Part shown: positions 35,345 through 47,958 of the stretch, one piece after another
Layout: every line of letters starts with the position of its first letter
Position numbering within the stretch: the first letter of the stretch is position 1
The notes under the pieces: generated by a model
The model's input: the letters and a program-made list of their open reading frames with translations, nothing else
Told to the model about the DNA's origin: nothing
Database searches by the model: none
Origin: Hydractinia symbiolongicarpus
Taxonomy: Eukaryota > Cnidaria > Hydrozoa > Anthoathecata > Hydractiniidae
DNA length: 64,000 nt
Assembly (NCBI RefSeq): GCF_029227915.1
Contig: NC_079882.1
Location: 25,859,001-25,923,000 of the forward strand
Direction of reading: 5' to 3'
Translations under genes and position numbers: made by a program

Positions 35345-36454
35345 CGACGTAATGATACACTTCTAAATTTTTTAACGAATTTTTCTCCTTCCCTTGCCTC
35401 TCTAGAAGAATAAGAATTTGAAAGGAAAAAATGTTGTTATATAAAATATCATGTAGCAATTTTTAAGAGGACTATCAAAGGATATATTACGGGGTAAAAG
35501 ATCGTCTTGGCAAATATTTTTATTCGTAAGAAATATTAGTCGCTTGCACAAAATTTGGTGACTTTTTGCTGACTTCAGCAACATAGTCACTTTATGTCGG
35601 CTACTATTTTTATAAAAAAATAGCGGAAAAGATATATTTTTAAAACAAACCACGGTTTAAAATAAAAGTTATCCTTTTCATACAACTATATCAACAAAAA
35701 ATTAGTAGAGAAAAGAGTAAATTTGGCAAAAATTTCAGTTATCTTTTGCGGATATTCTGCGTCCCCCATGATAGCGCAGAGATAACACTTAAATCTCCTA
35801 GGTGGGGCAAAAACGGATCCCGTGTAAAAGTTTGTTTGGCTGCTGCGATACTGTGTTTTGATTGCAACAAGTACAGTATCTGATTTTTTTATTAATTATG
35901 TTCCTGTGTTAATTATTCGGTCACTCGCACTCGGGCTATGAAGCATCATCAAGTGATTCTGTTCAGCAGTTCTAAAAGATAACCAAGGATTTGTCAGTTC
36001 CTACCATTTTATTTTTTGGATTTATTGACAGAATAAAAACATGGAGAGGGAACATATAGGAAAGCCCAAGGTGAGTTCCATAATTTTGTTATTGTAACTT
36101 ATTTTCGTAGTAATCGAGGCAAAATACGCATGCGCCTAATAGCGCATGCTTGAATACAACTTTTCAACCTATTTCTTCTCACAAGTTAATTCTATTCGTG
36201 CGTTTCAGAAGACCCGCCCACCCTTCCTGTAAACTGCCTGAGTGACATAGAATCTTTTACCTATCTTTACGGTTTCTTCTAGAAATATAGATAAACTCTA
36301 TCCCCTTTGGCCCGGGATAACCCAATGTTTTTATTCTGGAGTCGGCATAAGAATCAAATATGTAATCTTAGCAAGGTCATAGGTCTTAAAATGTTTACAT
36401 CACAGCCGACTAAACAGTCGAAGTTAAACAGAAAAAACGATCCCTGTGCTAAGA

Positions 36455-36850
36455 ATGTTTCTTAAAAGTTGTGTTAATATAAAGGAGTATAGAAGTTCGA
36501 AAGAAAATTGTTGTTGCAAACTGAGTTGCAATTATATAATATTTTATAGTATTAGGAATTGTAAAAAGGTACGAATACTTAAGTTGACTGCTCACAGTAT
36601 GCCGAAGATGATTCCAATCACTAAATTTTATACTCGAAAAACGCCTACTCGAGATTACGTAGAAATTAAACCCCATTTTTTATTGAACAAAGCAAATGTG
36701 AAAATCACTTCAAGAAACAACAATAATACGGTAGAGTCAACTGCCGTAGCTTTGCTCGTTAGTATCTCAGGAGATCATAATGTAAAAACTAAGAGCGTTA
36801 CGGCAGTTGCTTTTAAAACTGTTTTAATTCAGCTATTAAACAAAGTTTAG
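36455..36850 (+). CDS. Open frame of unknown function
   Basis: An ATG-to-TAG frame of 131 codons (MFLKSCVNIKEYRSSKENCC...) with a possible alternative start at 36599 (MPKMIPITKFYTRKTPTRDY). It is basic, with no signal peptide, membrane segment or known motif. It lies about 220 bases upstream of the TSP1 gene. Length is the only support, so it could be chance. Confidence 0.25.
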   Translation: MFLKSCVNIKEYRSSKENCCCKLSCNYIIFYSIRNCKKVRILKLTAHSMPKMIPITKFYTRKTPTRDYVEIKPHFLLNKANVKITSRNNNNTVESTAVALLVSISGDHNVKTKSVTAVAFKTVLIQLLNKV

Positions 36851-37068
36851 TTCAAGAAGAGTAGTCGTTTAGGGTAAGTAGAGATTTGATATTGTTTTTA
36901 TTTATTATTTTACATACTTTCACTGTAATTAAAAAGAAATATTTTGTATTTTCTACGTGGAAACATTCCAATATATAGGAACATTAAACAAACCAAATAT
37001 ATTGAAAATGATCTTGATATGTTTCTTTTCTTGCAGTTCATAAGGACAGAGCTTCTTCGAAGAATGTT

Positions 37069-40000
37069 ATGAAAATGTTTAAGATTATATGTTATCATAC
37101 CGTTCTGATGTCATTAACAGTTGCTATTAATGGAAAAACTAAAGGTATTTCACATATTTTATTTAAGTCAAAATCTTTGTTACCGCCGTATTTTCATGAT
37201 CCTCGTTTCATTGTGGGAGATTATGGCACTTCCAAGATATGCCTTTAAAATTTCCACATATGTTAAAATAGCGTTAGGTAAAAATTATATTAAATAATTT
37301 TTTCTAAAACTACCTTATCGTCATTTAATAGCATCATCATCTTGGTCAAGCAAATTGAAAATGTTAGCCAAACTTTGATTCATAAGGCTTGCTCTTTCCA
37401 ACATGGATTTTTTTTAATATTTTGGTGCAACCCATTTACTTATAATGTTTAAAAGATCGCAGCAGGCCAACATGTTGCAACGTTCATAATTTATGCATTT
37501 GTTTAGAACATGTTACCTGTATACGAGATTACGTTCAGATTGGTTGCTATGAGAACGTGCATAAATTATTGACACAGTTTCTGGTCAGTGATCGAGATAT
37601 TGCATCAAAATATTCTACTGGTCATTTAATTGATTGGAGGAGCTATGCTCTCTCACTACACAGGTTCATTACTATATATTTTCTGCTTGTTAGTGCATGA
37701 AATGGTCTATATTGACCTAATGCTGCCTCGATAGTATTTATTTCTTCGCATTCAGGCCAAATCTCTGAATTGATTCACGATTTCCACAATAATCACGTGA
37801 CAAGAAAGTACGCCCGCTAGTTAGTATTCCCGAAAATTGAATTTCATAATTTTTTGTTGGATGTTAGACACGAAAATTGTCAAGAGAATAATGTTACGCA
37901 CAAACTATCACGATATTAAACCATTTTATAATATAAACATTATACTTGGTTTGTCTACGAAATTTCGATATAAAAGTTCTTTGACTATTTAAGCGTTTTG
38001 TGTTTGAAGAGCACTTTTGATCAAACAATTTTAACATGGAAACGCGTCTGACCAGAAATAGGGCGAGTTAAGGAACGGCTACAGGTTCCTTTTAAAAAAT
38101 AATTCGGAATGTCCAATTTCTAAGTCAAAGTAACTGCATATGTTGTTGTTCTTAAAAGATTAACTTATACGCAAAAGGCCTTTAATTTTAATGTCGTTAT
38201 TTCCATTCGGATGCAGATAAACATCGCTTTACCGATTAAAATGGAAATGGTAAAATAAATTAGTTACAGTCTCATAGTCTCATTACAAATAAACGTTTTT
38301 TAGATTTATATAGATAAAAGTTTATTGTTTAGTTTGGCTTGTCGCTGTTCAGAGAAGGCCCGTAAACTTAACCTAAAATATTTTGGTATACGCTTTTACG
38401 GAGAATGTTACGGTGGTAATGATATTCTCGCACTACATGAGCAAATGCGAGAAGAAGATATGACGGAGAAATCAAGTCATGTCCATTGCATTAATGGAGA
38501 ATACGCCAAATGTAACAGCATTGAAAAAGAATGCGCTGGTACTCATCTTGGAGAATATGTATACGAGATTACCTATGAATCAGAGAAAGGTGCGTTGTAG
38601 AAGAGAAACTTGTCAATATAGTGAACTTCTCTAAGAAAATCGATGTTTATATGCAAGGCTGCTTTTATGATTTTTATGATGCTTACGTTTTACTACGCAA
38701 AATATTAACATTGAGCTGTAACATTGAGATGTACCTAAAACATAAAATTCACATTGACTCATTGTGGTCATTTCCCCCCTAAAATGAAAATATAATTCGC
38801 AAAGTTCCTTATTTTAGTTGTTGATGGTGGATTTTCGGAATGGTCTGAGTTTGGTGATTGTTCGTCGGAATGTAATGTTGGAGTCGAGATTAGAGAAAGG
38901 AAATGTAATAATCCTGAACCTAAAGGAGAAGGAGCGAAAGATTGCAGTGAAATTGGTCCTTACACAGAAAGTAGGCCATGTAAAATGGTTCAATGTGATA
39001 GTAAGTTGTATTTCTTCCTGTGAAAACCCATAAAATATAATTTTATTCCACGCATGATTCGAAGACTATTGAGATAAGCTGAGTGTTCAACTTCTTCAAC
39101 TAGTCTGGCTATAATGAAAATAAAACAGCATATCGGAATGCCAGAAGTCTGAGAAAGAGAATCAGAAACGATGATGCACCGCAGTGATATGCCATCTGAC
39201 TGAAAAAGCTACCACAAAGGCTTTTCCTTACAATATTCATGTTTTCGTTTTTCTACCTTTACTCCCACCCTCACAAAATTTCAATCAATTTTCCACCCCA
39301 CTTCGCCATCCACTGGTTAAGAGACATTCATTATCATTTTTTACGAATGCACTTTAGAACCAACAGTTTGGTCAAACTGGACACCATGCTCAAAATCGTG
39401 TAATTCTGGATTTACCATAAGAACTATGGGTTGTAATTCAGCAAGAACACGATGTGTTGGGTCAGAATCTGAAATTAGAGAATGTAATACTCATGACTGC
39501 TCAGGTATTGAATGTTAACGTTTTTTTAATTCCCAAATTAGTACCAGTTATGATTCTCACCATTCTTTTAAATATAAAATTAAATGAATCTATTTTTACA
39601 CTACACAATAACATTGGTCCATTTCAGCCAATAATAGACTCAATAATCCAAATTAAACGTAATGGAGATTCGTTATTTATAAAACAACTTGCTACAATTG
39701 TCCCTTTTGTATTTTATTAATCAATTCGTCACATCATATAACTTTTACCAGCACGGTTTAACAGTGCCTTTCCTGCAAATTTTATTTTTCTACTTCACGA
39801 AATGGTACCGGAGTGATGCTTAAATTTTGTTTCCTTTTCTTGGTGAATTTGATGTACTGATGCTTGAATACATATATACGAAGGCTATATAATGAAAAAA
39901 CCCTATCAGGACCCAGAGCTATGTAATTGATACATTTCTGCAAATTGAAAATGAAATTGATTTTAACATGACTTTAACTGATTGTTTAACGTTGTTGTCT

Positions 40001-40602
40001 CATACTTGTAGACGTTTTCCCGATTGGAGTACATTGGTCCAACTGGTCAGCTTGTTCACAATCATGTGGCGATGGGAAAAGATATAGAAAAAGATTCTGC
40101 AACTCTGATAGGTTAAAATTGGAAGGAAAACTATGTGCAGATTATGAGCAGGACGAGATGATCTGCAATTTACAGGATTGTCCAGGTAGGACCGTGTAAA
40201 ATATTATAAATACCCACAGCTTTCTAACACATCTCTAATTGTGTGATACCGAGATTAGATATTATTAAAAGAACTAATGATATATTGTCGGTGAACTTAC
40301 CGACCGATAAAATTTTGTATACTGCCAATGTGATATTATTTGGCCACGCAAGCTTTACCTAGGAAATTTTAAGATAAATGGGGTTAACAAGATAATTATA
40401 TTTCAACCCACTACGTGAAAAATAGTAATGTATTCTGTTATTTTTAGTGAATGGTCAGTAAATAGATGATGCATTTCACAGTACAGAACCATTAACGAAA
40501 TAATAATTGTACTAAATCTATACAACTACACAAAAACATGCAATTTGTTATAACTCTTGTGTTTATTCATCAGCAAGTCCCAGCACCAGCCTAACTGAGT
40601 AA
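37069..40602 (+). CDS. Secreted protein with cysteine-rich N-terminal domain and three thrombospondin type 1 repeats
   Basis: Seven exons (37069-37144, 37507-37663, 38333-38589, 38818-39000, 39358-39504, 40012-40185, 40574-40602), all GT-AG and in phase, encode 340 residues. A signal peptide (MKMFKIICYHTVLMSLTVAI) precedes a domain of about 135 residues with VQIGCYENVHKLL, GHLIDWRSYALSL, ACRCSEKARKLNLKYFGIRF and YGECYGG. I recall this VGCY...IDW...CRCA...FYGECW domain in cnidarian secreted proteins, but know no function. TSP1 repeats follow, one per exon: FSEWSEFGDCSSECNVG, VWSNWTPCSKSCNSG, HWSNWSACSQSCGDG, each with the W-x2-W and CSxxC pattern. The second repeat is short. The last exon adds only ASPSTSLTE and is tentative. 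Expected extracellular, matrix- or cell-surface-binding. Confidence 0.87.
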
Positions 40603-41288
40603 GTTTTGGCGTCTGGAGTAGATAGTCCAAAGCAACAAATAAGCAAGAGTGGATCCTGTAAAATATGGAAAGTTAAGCAACATTGATCCTCATTTAAAAT
40701 TTTGTGCTGCTTGCAAAAAAAGCGTGTATGCGTGATTTTAGTAGAAAAAAAATTAGTGCGGATTTTCTTAAGTAAAATAATATAAAACATTAATAAAGAA
40801 GAGTCATACTTACGTCTACCAAGGGTTATGTTTGTTAGTATTGCTGGATATAGATTTCAGTGTAACGTCTTGCATGGCAAATTTAAGGTTCCATAGCTCT
40901 CAGAGCATTGGATGTTAGTCATAACTCGAAACAGTCCCTTAAATTTTAATTAAATCCCTATATTTAGAAAATATAATAACTTTCGTTAGGATTATCCTCC
41001 GAACTTTAAACTCCCAACACAACTATATTTCATCAAGGGAAATTATTCTATAAATTTTGGACCCATGATTAATTCGATGTCCTGATTCTTTTTGATTTCA
41101 ACTTAAAATCAATTAATTTGTGCTGAGATTATCACAAGTTTATAGTTTACTGTTTTTTTTTCTTTTATGACATACTAAAAGCTGTAATTTTGATGGATAG
41201 TAGTTTTAATAACTTAGTATATCAATTTTATAATTACTATAAAAATGAGACTTTCTATGGTGTCTATTTTGCTTTGATATTCTTATCG

Positions 41289-41524
41289 TGTCGCGAGTTA
41301 TTTCGCTGATCACGTGATCTGCCGCGTGAGCTCGGCTGCTGTGCAGTTATTACGTGAGCGAATGGTGACGTATAGAGATCGAGGCCGCCTTCTGTCAGAC
41401 AAGAAGTGATTCTACGTTTGCGAAGTAAATAGTGAGCTTTATTAAGTTGTTTATAAACAAGAAGAAGATTATATAGAACTATATATGATTAATTATTGTC
41501 GTGACTCGACGCAAGATCCCGACA
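41289..41524. mobile_element. Candidate solo LTR
   Basis: A 236-bp, GC-richer block begins TGTCGCGAG and ends ATCCCGACA, so it has TG...CA termini with a 5-bp inverted match TGTCG/CGACA. It is flanked by ATCG at 41285-41288 and 41525-41528, a 4-bp duplication typical of Gypsy-type insertions. There is no adjacent primer-binding site or polyprotein, hence a solo LTR. A chance 4-bp repeat is possible. Confidence 0.5.
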
Positions 41525-41830
41525 ATCGTGTAAAACCTGGATATCTTAAAATGGCGAATGGTGCTAGGTGTTTTTGAAAATTTGCTTTTGGTCCTGTAAA
41601 TTTGAAGGCAATACCTTTTTTAGTAGATAAATAGAGGTTAGATTTACAAATTTTTGGACTATATCTGCAAAGCACAAGAATTTTATAAAAACCTTTTTTA
41701 AACTACGGAACTTTTATCAATTTTCTGAGAAATGTGTATTGAAAAACCTCGTTTTTTTGTATGTGTTTTCAGAAATATTAACAATCAAATCTAACACGGA
41801 TCATACCTTCACTTGGTTTATTATTAGAAA

Positions 41831-41979
41831 GATTTTCACGAAGCAAATTGAACGGCGAATTCGACCGCGAATTGTATCTGAGCATGCGCAGTTCGATGCA
41901 AAATCAAAACAAACAAAACTGCGCATGCTCAGATACAATTCGCCGTCGAATTCGCCGTTCAATTCGCTTCGTGAAAATC
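41831..41979. mobile_element. Foldback (hairpin) element
   Basis: Two arms of about 63 bp are nearly perfect inverted copies (GATTTTCACGAAGC...GAGCATGCGCAGTT) with a 22-bp loop. The arms differ by two or three bases. The whole unit can form one long hairpin, as in foldback MITEs. No coding capacity. Confidence 0.8.
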
Positions 41980-42224
41980 CCCCTTAAAGCTGTGAAAACA
42001 AATCAAAACTCTTTGAGTACTTGATGCATGCTTCAGATTTCGCTAAGGAGAATTCTTCAAAAATAAATCCTTAAAGCATAAAAAGGCTATTAAACAGAAA
42101 AACCACCTACATTTGAGCATTGTCCAAATCAATTTTGATAGGATTTCTTATATTAATTTTGTGGGTAACGGATTTAAAAAAATTAGATATTTAAAAAAAA
42201 GAAAAACAGCATTAAATTTAGCGC

Positions 42225-42338
42225 GCTGGTGCGAGTGATTGGTGGCCGAATGGGTAAATTTCCTGCTTAGAAAGCAAAGAGGTCCTGGTTCAAACTTTGT
42301 GGTTGAGATTTTTCAATTCTCTTTTTTTTTTTTTTTTT
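42225..42338 (+). repeat. tRNA-derived SINE-like element (Ser/Leu-type head)
   Basis: An A box (TGGCCGAATGGG) and a B box (GGTTCAAACT) lie at tRNA spacing, followed about 25 bases later by a run of 18 T, a polymerase III terminator. The stems do not close as a normal tRNA, and the B box deviates from consensus, so it is a relic rather than an active tRNA gene. Confidence 0.5.
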
Positions 42339-43019
42339 GCTGCCCGGCTAGAGACATGCTCTTCTTCAGTTGCTCTTCCTAAGTCACCATGGAAGTAAAA
42401 ATTTAAGATCGTTCGATATTAAACTTTTGTTAGGCCACAAAACAGATATCCAGATATCCAGTTGGTATCTACTTTATAAACTCAACAAGGAATATGAATA
42501 ATTAATCGGCAAATGGCCCGTAAAAAAGCCTAAATCGTCTGCAAGTGACTAATAAAGGTATACTCAAATTGACCCTCGTTAGAAAACACCTTATCTTGCG
42601 ATAATAAATGTTGTAAAATTCCTGTGTGCTTTACTGATAACTTTGTTCAACGAAGAACACTTTTTTCTCTTGGATATTGCAATGTTTCTGTGCTTATATC
42701 AATAACTTAAGTTGATGTTACCAGCTAAAGAATATGTCTCCACCAACGGACCAAAAAAACTAAACAAAAACTCGCATTTGCGTTTTATAAAATGCTCAAT
42801 TATGCTTTTAAAACGCATTATCACCGGAAAGTATGTATACTCGTAACTTATCGCATTTCTATCGCAGCTAATATGTTAAAAGTTTCGACCCTTCTTTGTG
42901 TATGGCCACTTTTGTTCAAGATGTGCTTAATATTACAAAAGTGCACAATATACGGAAACTTTGCACTAAATCGTCAATTTATTTTCATTCTGCACTTTTT
43001 TGTGCCATTTCAAAACAGT

Positions 43020-43560
43020 GCAGCCGTCACAGTGGACGCGGGTAAAGAGTTTTTAATCATATCATCAATTTGCTCGATTGTTTGGTATTGAAACTGGCTA
43101 CTTACTTTTTACAATATTTCGACAAAAGGGATGGATAAGGAAGAATATTGGTGACTTTAAGGCAAATTAAGTGAAAGTTTACAATCGTCAAATTCCCCAG
43201 GGAGAAATTTAAAGGTAAAATCAACTTTTATCATTATCATAAAAGTGAGAATGTTCAAGCAATTTTCAAAATAGTTACAGCAACTTTTGCAGTGATTTTG
43301 ATCAGGCGTTGGCAGAAATAGTAAAAAGATGGACGCAGGTAAAGATATTTGTAATCATATCATCAATTTGCATATTTGTTCGGTTTTGTAACTTACACCT
43401 GATGAAATAGATAAATTACGAAGAACTTTAGTGATTTTATAGCCGCTCAAGTAAAAGCCCACAAAAATTTAAAGGCTGAACACATTTTTATGATTATCAC
43501 ACAACTGCCGTATACAACTGCACGATTGATAGAGGTTTCTAATTTATCGGATGCTTTAGA
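43020..43560 (+). repeat. Diverged direct repeat of about 230 bp
   Basis: 43028-43250 and 43328-43530 share GTGGACGCGGGTAAAGA / GATGGACGCAGGTAAAGA, AATCATATCATCAATTTGC and a later AAATTTAAAGG...TTTTAT-ATTATCA. The similarity is clear but interrupted, which suggests an old tandem duplication without a recognisable gene. Confidence 0.55.
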
Positions 43561-45200
43561 AGGTTTTCATTGTATTGATGGTAAATAACTTCCCCAAAAT
43601 AACTAGCCCTTGTGTAGCATGATGAATATGATGACATGAAACACGAGATCCGATGTGTCAAGGGGAAAATAATAAAAAAATGCACCATCAGCCTCATTTC
43701 ATTCACTTATGAAGATTTATGCTACAAAGAACAAGATAAATAGCTCTATATATTTAGCTCTAGTTTGGTACGATCAAGCCACTTGGCAAAGGTGTCACCA
43801 ATTTGTATAACAAGCCCTGTTTCTTCGCATTTTCGCATGCAATTTTTTTCCCAAGTAGCTTTTGTATAAAAAACAATTTTAACTTATGTGTTAGCGATGT
43901 AACTGTTAAATACACAAGTGTGTAGAAATACCGACTTGCTTTCATAATAACCCAATATGTCGTGGTAAAATCCTCAAAGATTAAAATGATTCAATGCGAG
44001 AAAAGTATTTGACTGAATCATGAAAGGTTATCTAGATATAGGAAAAATAATATCCGTTCTTCAGTCAGCAAATATTGAAGAAAATGTATATAGTTCATGG
44101 AATACAAATGACATTTTGGCATTTCACACATGACTTTATGCAAGCATAAACAAGTTCGTAATAATAAATTAGTAAACATTCAGTAATAGGATGTCATATG
44201 CACATGGAAAAAGAAAGGAAAAGAAGAAATATGCCGCCGTCATTTAAAAATGAAATAATTTTCCCAATTACTAATAAACGACCAATAATACCTTCTATGA
44301 AACTACGAAACTGGAAGTCAAATATTTTGTCAAGCGATGTTAGATTTTGAATATACTTAATGCGATGGGAAATGTTTGAGAAAACTTGAATATGGGGAAG
44401 TAGCTAGGGTTCATGATAAGAGCATTCAAAATCTTAAAGATTTCTAATACTGAAACACTGAAGAATTTTGCAGTAGCGGAATCCTTATTATAAAAATAAG
44501 AATATATCAAATACTGTAATGATGTGAATAGGTTGCTAGTACTCGTATGCTTTGCAACGAAGCTTCTAGTAACTTATGTGTTGTTAGAAAATCTATAAAT
44601 ACATTGAGGTTAGAAAATAATTGGTTTAGTTTACAATTATATATAATCCATATGCACAACTTTACGTAATGGTTAATCCGTATGACAATAAAATAACTTC
44701 CGGCTGTCATATTTGCTCAGGTGAAGCGTTATTTACTTAGAAAATGTTTTTAAAGGTAATATGATTTTCTAGTTAGGATACGAATGGATACGAAAGTTCC
44801 CATATTCTTTTCCATGTTAGAACCTCTATGGACCACCTAAATAATATTTAAGTTTAAGTTGCACTTTATCTTTAACCAAGTGTACATGCACGTAAGCAAT
44901 GTGCAGGATATTTTAAAACACTTAAAAATAAAAACAACTCTATCAAATAGTAGTGTCGTTAGTCAACATTAAATTTGCGGAGGCGTCTTTGAATGAGCAA
45001 ATTGCTTTTGTAATGTTCGCTTTATACTGACTCCAACTAAAATACTTAGTCAGCAAATAATAGCAAATCTGATGTAAAAATGTTTGGACAATTGCAATTT
45101 AATTTCATCCAAACCATGCAATTTAATAAGATCTAATTACCTTTTGGTTTGCGCACTCCATTCATTTTACTCATACATATCTTGGGTTTTCCAATATGTG

Positions 45201-45290
45201 ATTCAATTGACGTAATTAACTGAGGTAGCTTCCTAATGACGATGTTTCATGTGACAGTAATTAAATTTGCTTTATCATCTCTCTGACTAA
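45201..45290 (+). promoter_or_regulatory. Conserved upstream block of copy 2
   Basis: About 270 to 190 bases before the start codon of copy 2. It aligns with the upstream block of copy 3: TTGACGTAATT, then TTCCTAATGACGATGTTTCA, then GTGACAGTA and GACTAAATG. TGACGTAA resembles a CREB/ATF site. Whether it is a promoter element or only recently duplicated DNA cannot be decided from sequence. Confidence 0.5.
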
Positions 45291-45479
45291 ATGGGAGCTT
45301 ATGCTCCCTCTATTTGACAGTATTTAAGAGAGAGTGGGCTTGTACAATCTAGTGCATTTAAGAGAGAGAAGAGAACAGACAAATCAAGGTTCAACCTTCT
45401 GATATTTTATAGCTGTGAATCCTAAAGAGTTGTATGCATGATAAACATTTATCTCCATATACATTTCAGGTCTCACAAG

Positions 45480-47509
45480 ATGGCTGCAAGAATGTATCAA
45501 GTATTCCTGGTTTTTCTTGCAATTACTATTGGGTCATCAATGTTTATTGTAAGTACTGCATTTTGTAAGTATAATTTTTTAACTTTTACATACTTCTAGC
45601 ATTAAACACAAATTTACTTATTTATTTTTCAGGGTGCAGAAACTTCGGATGGAGTCGAGAAAAAGACAGTTAAAGGTGCAGAAAGTTATTTTTTTATACC
45701 ATACTTCGCTTAAATTGTTTAGATTAAAATTAGAATATAATTAAAACTAGAATATAATTTATATGTTATTATTGAGAGACATATTTGACTATTTACATAT
45801 TAACTACTAATTCACCACTTCTCCATTGTAGGATTTGATGTACCTACAAGGTGTCAAAAAAACACATTCCTGGCTACCAATTTGAAAGCAGGTAAGAAAT
45901 ATATTATCAAAATTGCTCCTTTATTTTCCGACCTTTATTTTTTTGAGGAACCTTTACCGTTTGCGCGGATATGGTTGAGCATTTTCTTGAAATTTTTGCC
46001 CTAATTTTACATGTGCACCTGTGTACTGAAAGAATTACAACTGCTACTTCTCAATGTTTTTTTAAGGAAAAGAGTTATCTCCAGTAGAGCTGAAACAGTT
46101 GACAGAATGTGGAAAATATTATCCTAGTTGCTCACAAGCAATTAATGAAATAAAGGCATTGTATGCCGAAGATCGTGATGGAAAAAATGTGATTATATTT
46201 CAAGTGACGGATATTTCTAAACAAGGTTAGTATTCTTAAGCATACCTGAACATTAACGAGGATATACTTTTACATAATGGAAAATTACAGTCTGTAGGGT
46301 TCAAAGAATCTTACATAAATTGGATTTCGGTAGAAGGATGTGTAAAATATTACAACCCTCCAAGAATAAACATATTGTAATTTTTAACCAAGCTCTTATG
46401 ATTTAGGTTGTTGGGGTCATATGTTGCAAGTGACAGACGACTTGGGAACTAAGACAATTTATTTCAATTTTGACAAAGAAGTAAGTTCTTTAATAATTTT
46501 TTATTCTTACTTTTTACAACTTATTTTGTTAGATGAGTACAAATTGTATTTTCCCTTTTTTCAGGACAAAGACTTTGTCAAATATGTTTACTTTCGTCTT
46601 GGATTTAAATATAATTTTACAGTTACATCGTTACCTAGTGGAAAGTCATTAAGTTTGGTCACCTCAGCTCCAAGTAAGGGATTATTTTTTTATTCTTACA
46701 GGCAGTTAACTTTTGTTTCTTGACTTTGTTTTAAATAAAGGATGTAATTTTTAAATTATCATTCAATGTAAAATTTGTACTTCTATTTTCAAACATAAGA
46801 ATTTTGACAATCTCCTTAACATTTATTTGTATATATGCCTGGCTGCTGTATTAAATTTCTATTCTAACTAATACTAACTAATAAATTAGTTGTTAATTCT
46901 GCTCTTATTGCAATTAATTCTTTGCAAAATCTTCCATTTTAACTGTATTTTTATTGAAATTGTTTTCATAGATGCATGTGAATTGGATGTTATGGAACAC
47001 ATATATTATAGTACGTTTAAAATAAACTTATATCTAAACCTTCTGCATTAAAACTTATATTTTCTTTTTTACTTTTTTAAAGTGTTTCGATTGACATAAT
47101 AGATTTTGTTTAAATTATTTTTATTTCTTCTGCTGTAGAACTTCAAAGCCAGAAACATTTTTTCAAGAATTGTGAGATTCCAAGTGAGTGCTTTATAAAG
47201 ACTTTGAAAGTGAAAAACAGGATTCAAAAGGATTGAGTTTAACATGCTCAATGATTTTTGATATACTTACTACACCAAAACGATGTAGATATATAATACT
47301 GTGTAAATTAGAAAATATCTGATTTATTATCTTTTTCAATATCAGGTTACTCTGCTAGAAAGGAAGTAGCTGCACGAATTTGTAAAATGTATCCACGAAA
47401 CAGTGCAAAGCGATACAGATTCGCACAAAAGTTATTGGTTGAAGAAGATTGTAAATTTGTGTTGTTGCCAGCAAATTCTGTCAACGCACGAGTGAATGAA
47501 AAAAACTAA
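45480..47509 (+). CDS. Secreted eight-cysteine protein of unknown family, copy 2 (intact)
   Basis: Nine exons: 45480-45548, 45633-45675, 45832-45891, 46067-46225, 46407-46480, 46565-46673, 46972-47010, 47139-47183, 47346-47509. All are GT-AG and sum to 762 nt, 253 residues. A signal peptide (MAARMYQVFLVFLAITIGSS) is encoded by exon 1. Eight Cys are spread over the mature protein: TRCQK, LTECGKYYPSCSQAI, GCWGHMLQVTDDLG, NACEL, KNCEI, RICKMYP and EDCKFVLLP. Other landmarks are GKNVIIFQVTDISKQ, TIYFNFDKE, YFRLGFKYNFTVTSLPSGKS and SARKEVAARICK. I recognise no domain. It is probably a soluble, disulfide-linked extracellular protein. Copy 3 has identical exon lengths in all nine exons and keeps all eight Cys; most differences are single substitutions. 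Confidence 0.85.
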
Positions 47510-47958
47510 AGAATTGTTTTAACGATAATCCGACAACCTTGTATTTTATTTTAACGCAACATTCTATATTTTTTAGTAAAATGAGCGTGAGCGTATGAAT
47601 GTTAAAAGGTCATAAAAATATCTTTGAATTGACAGCGCGTATCTAGTAATATTTATCTAATAATTTGACCTATAGAAATGTTTGTAAAGCAACAAGATGT
47701 TTTTCAAGGTTAAAGCTTTATAAATGTTATATTTTCAGGTTGTATATATTCATTGTTATATAACATGATTATTATACTCATACCAACTATTTCGTTTTAA
47801 CTGTAAAGACTATTTATATCAATAGCGTTATTTCTCTTCATTTAATCTTTGGCTCTAGCCATGCTATAGCTCGGTCTACAAAAAATGTTGTAGACAACAA
47901 CTCATTCCAGCTATCACACTAAGTCATGGATCAAAAAAAAATATAAGACATTTCAGTA

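Larger units (their letters stand above)
34140..35720 (+). repeat. Segment duplicated in tandem and, inverted, at 61.1-62.4 kb
   Basis: The block 34640-35720 aligns over most of its length with the reverse complement of 61080-62150 (shared landmarks GGTAGGTAAAA-AGCAGGATCG, ACCAGAATGCGCGGGCATG, TTTGTTAATAACCG, CTTTTAATAA-GATTATG). Part of it, 34215-34560, also recurs at 35397-35700 (AAGAATTTGAAAGGAAAAAA, GTAAAAGATCGT). Confidence 0.8.

Noticed and set aside
38818-39033. Alternative frame across TSP1 exon 4
   Set aside because: Splice phase and the WSEF-CSSEC motif identify the other frame as coding.
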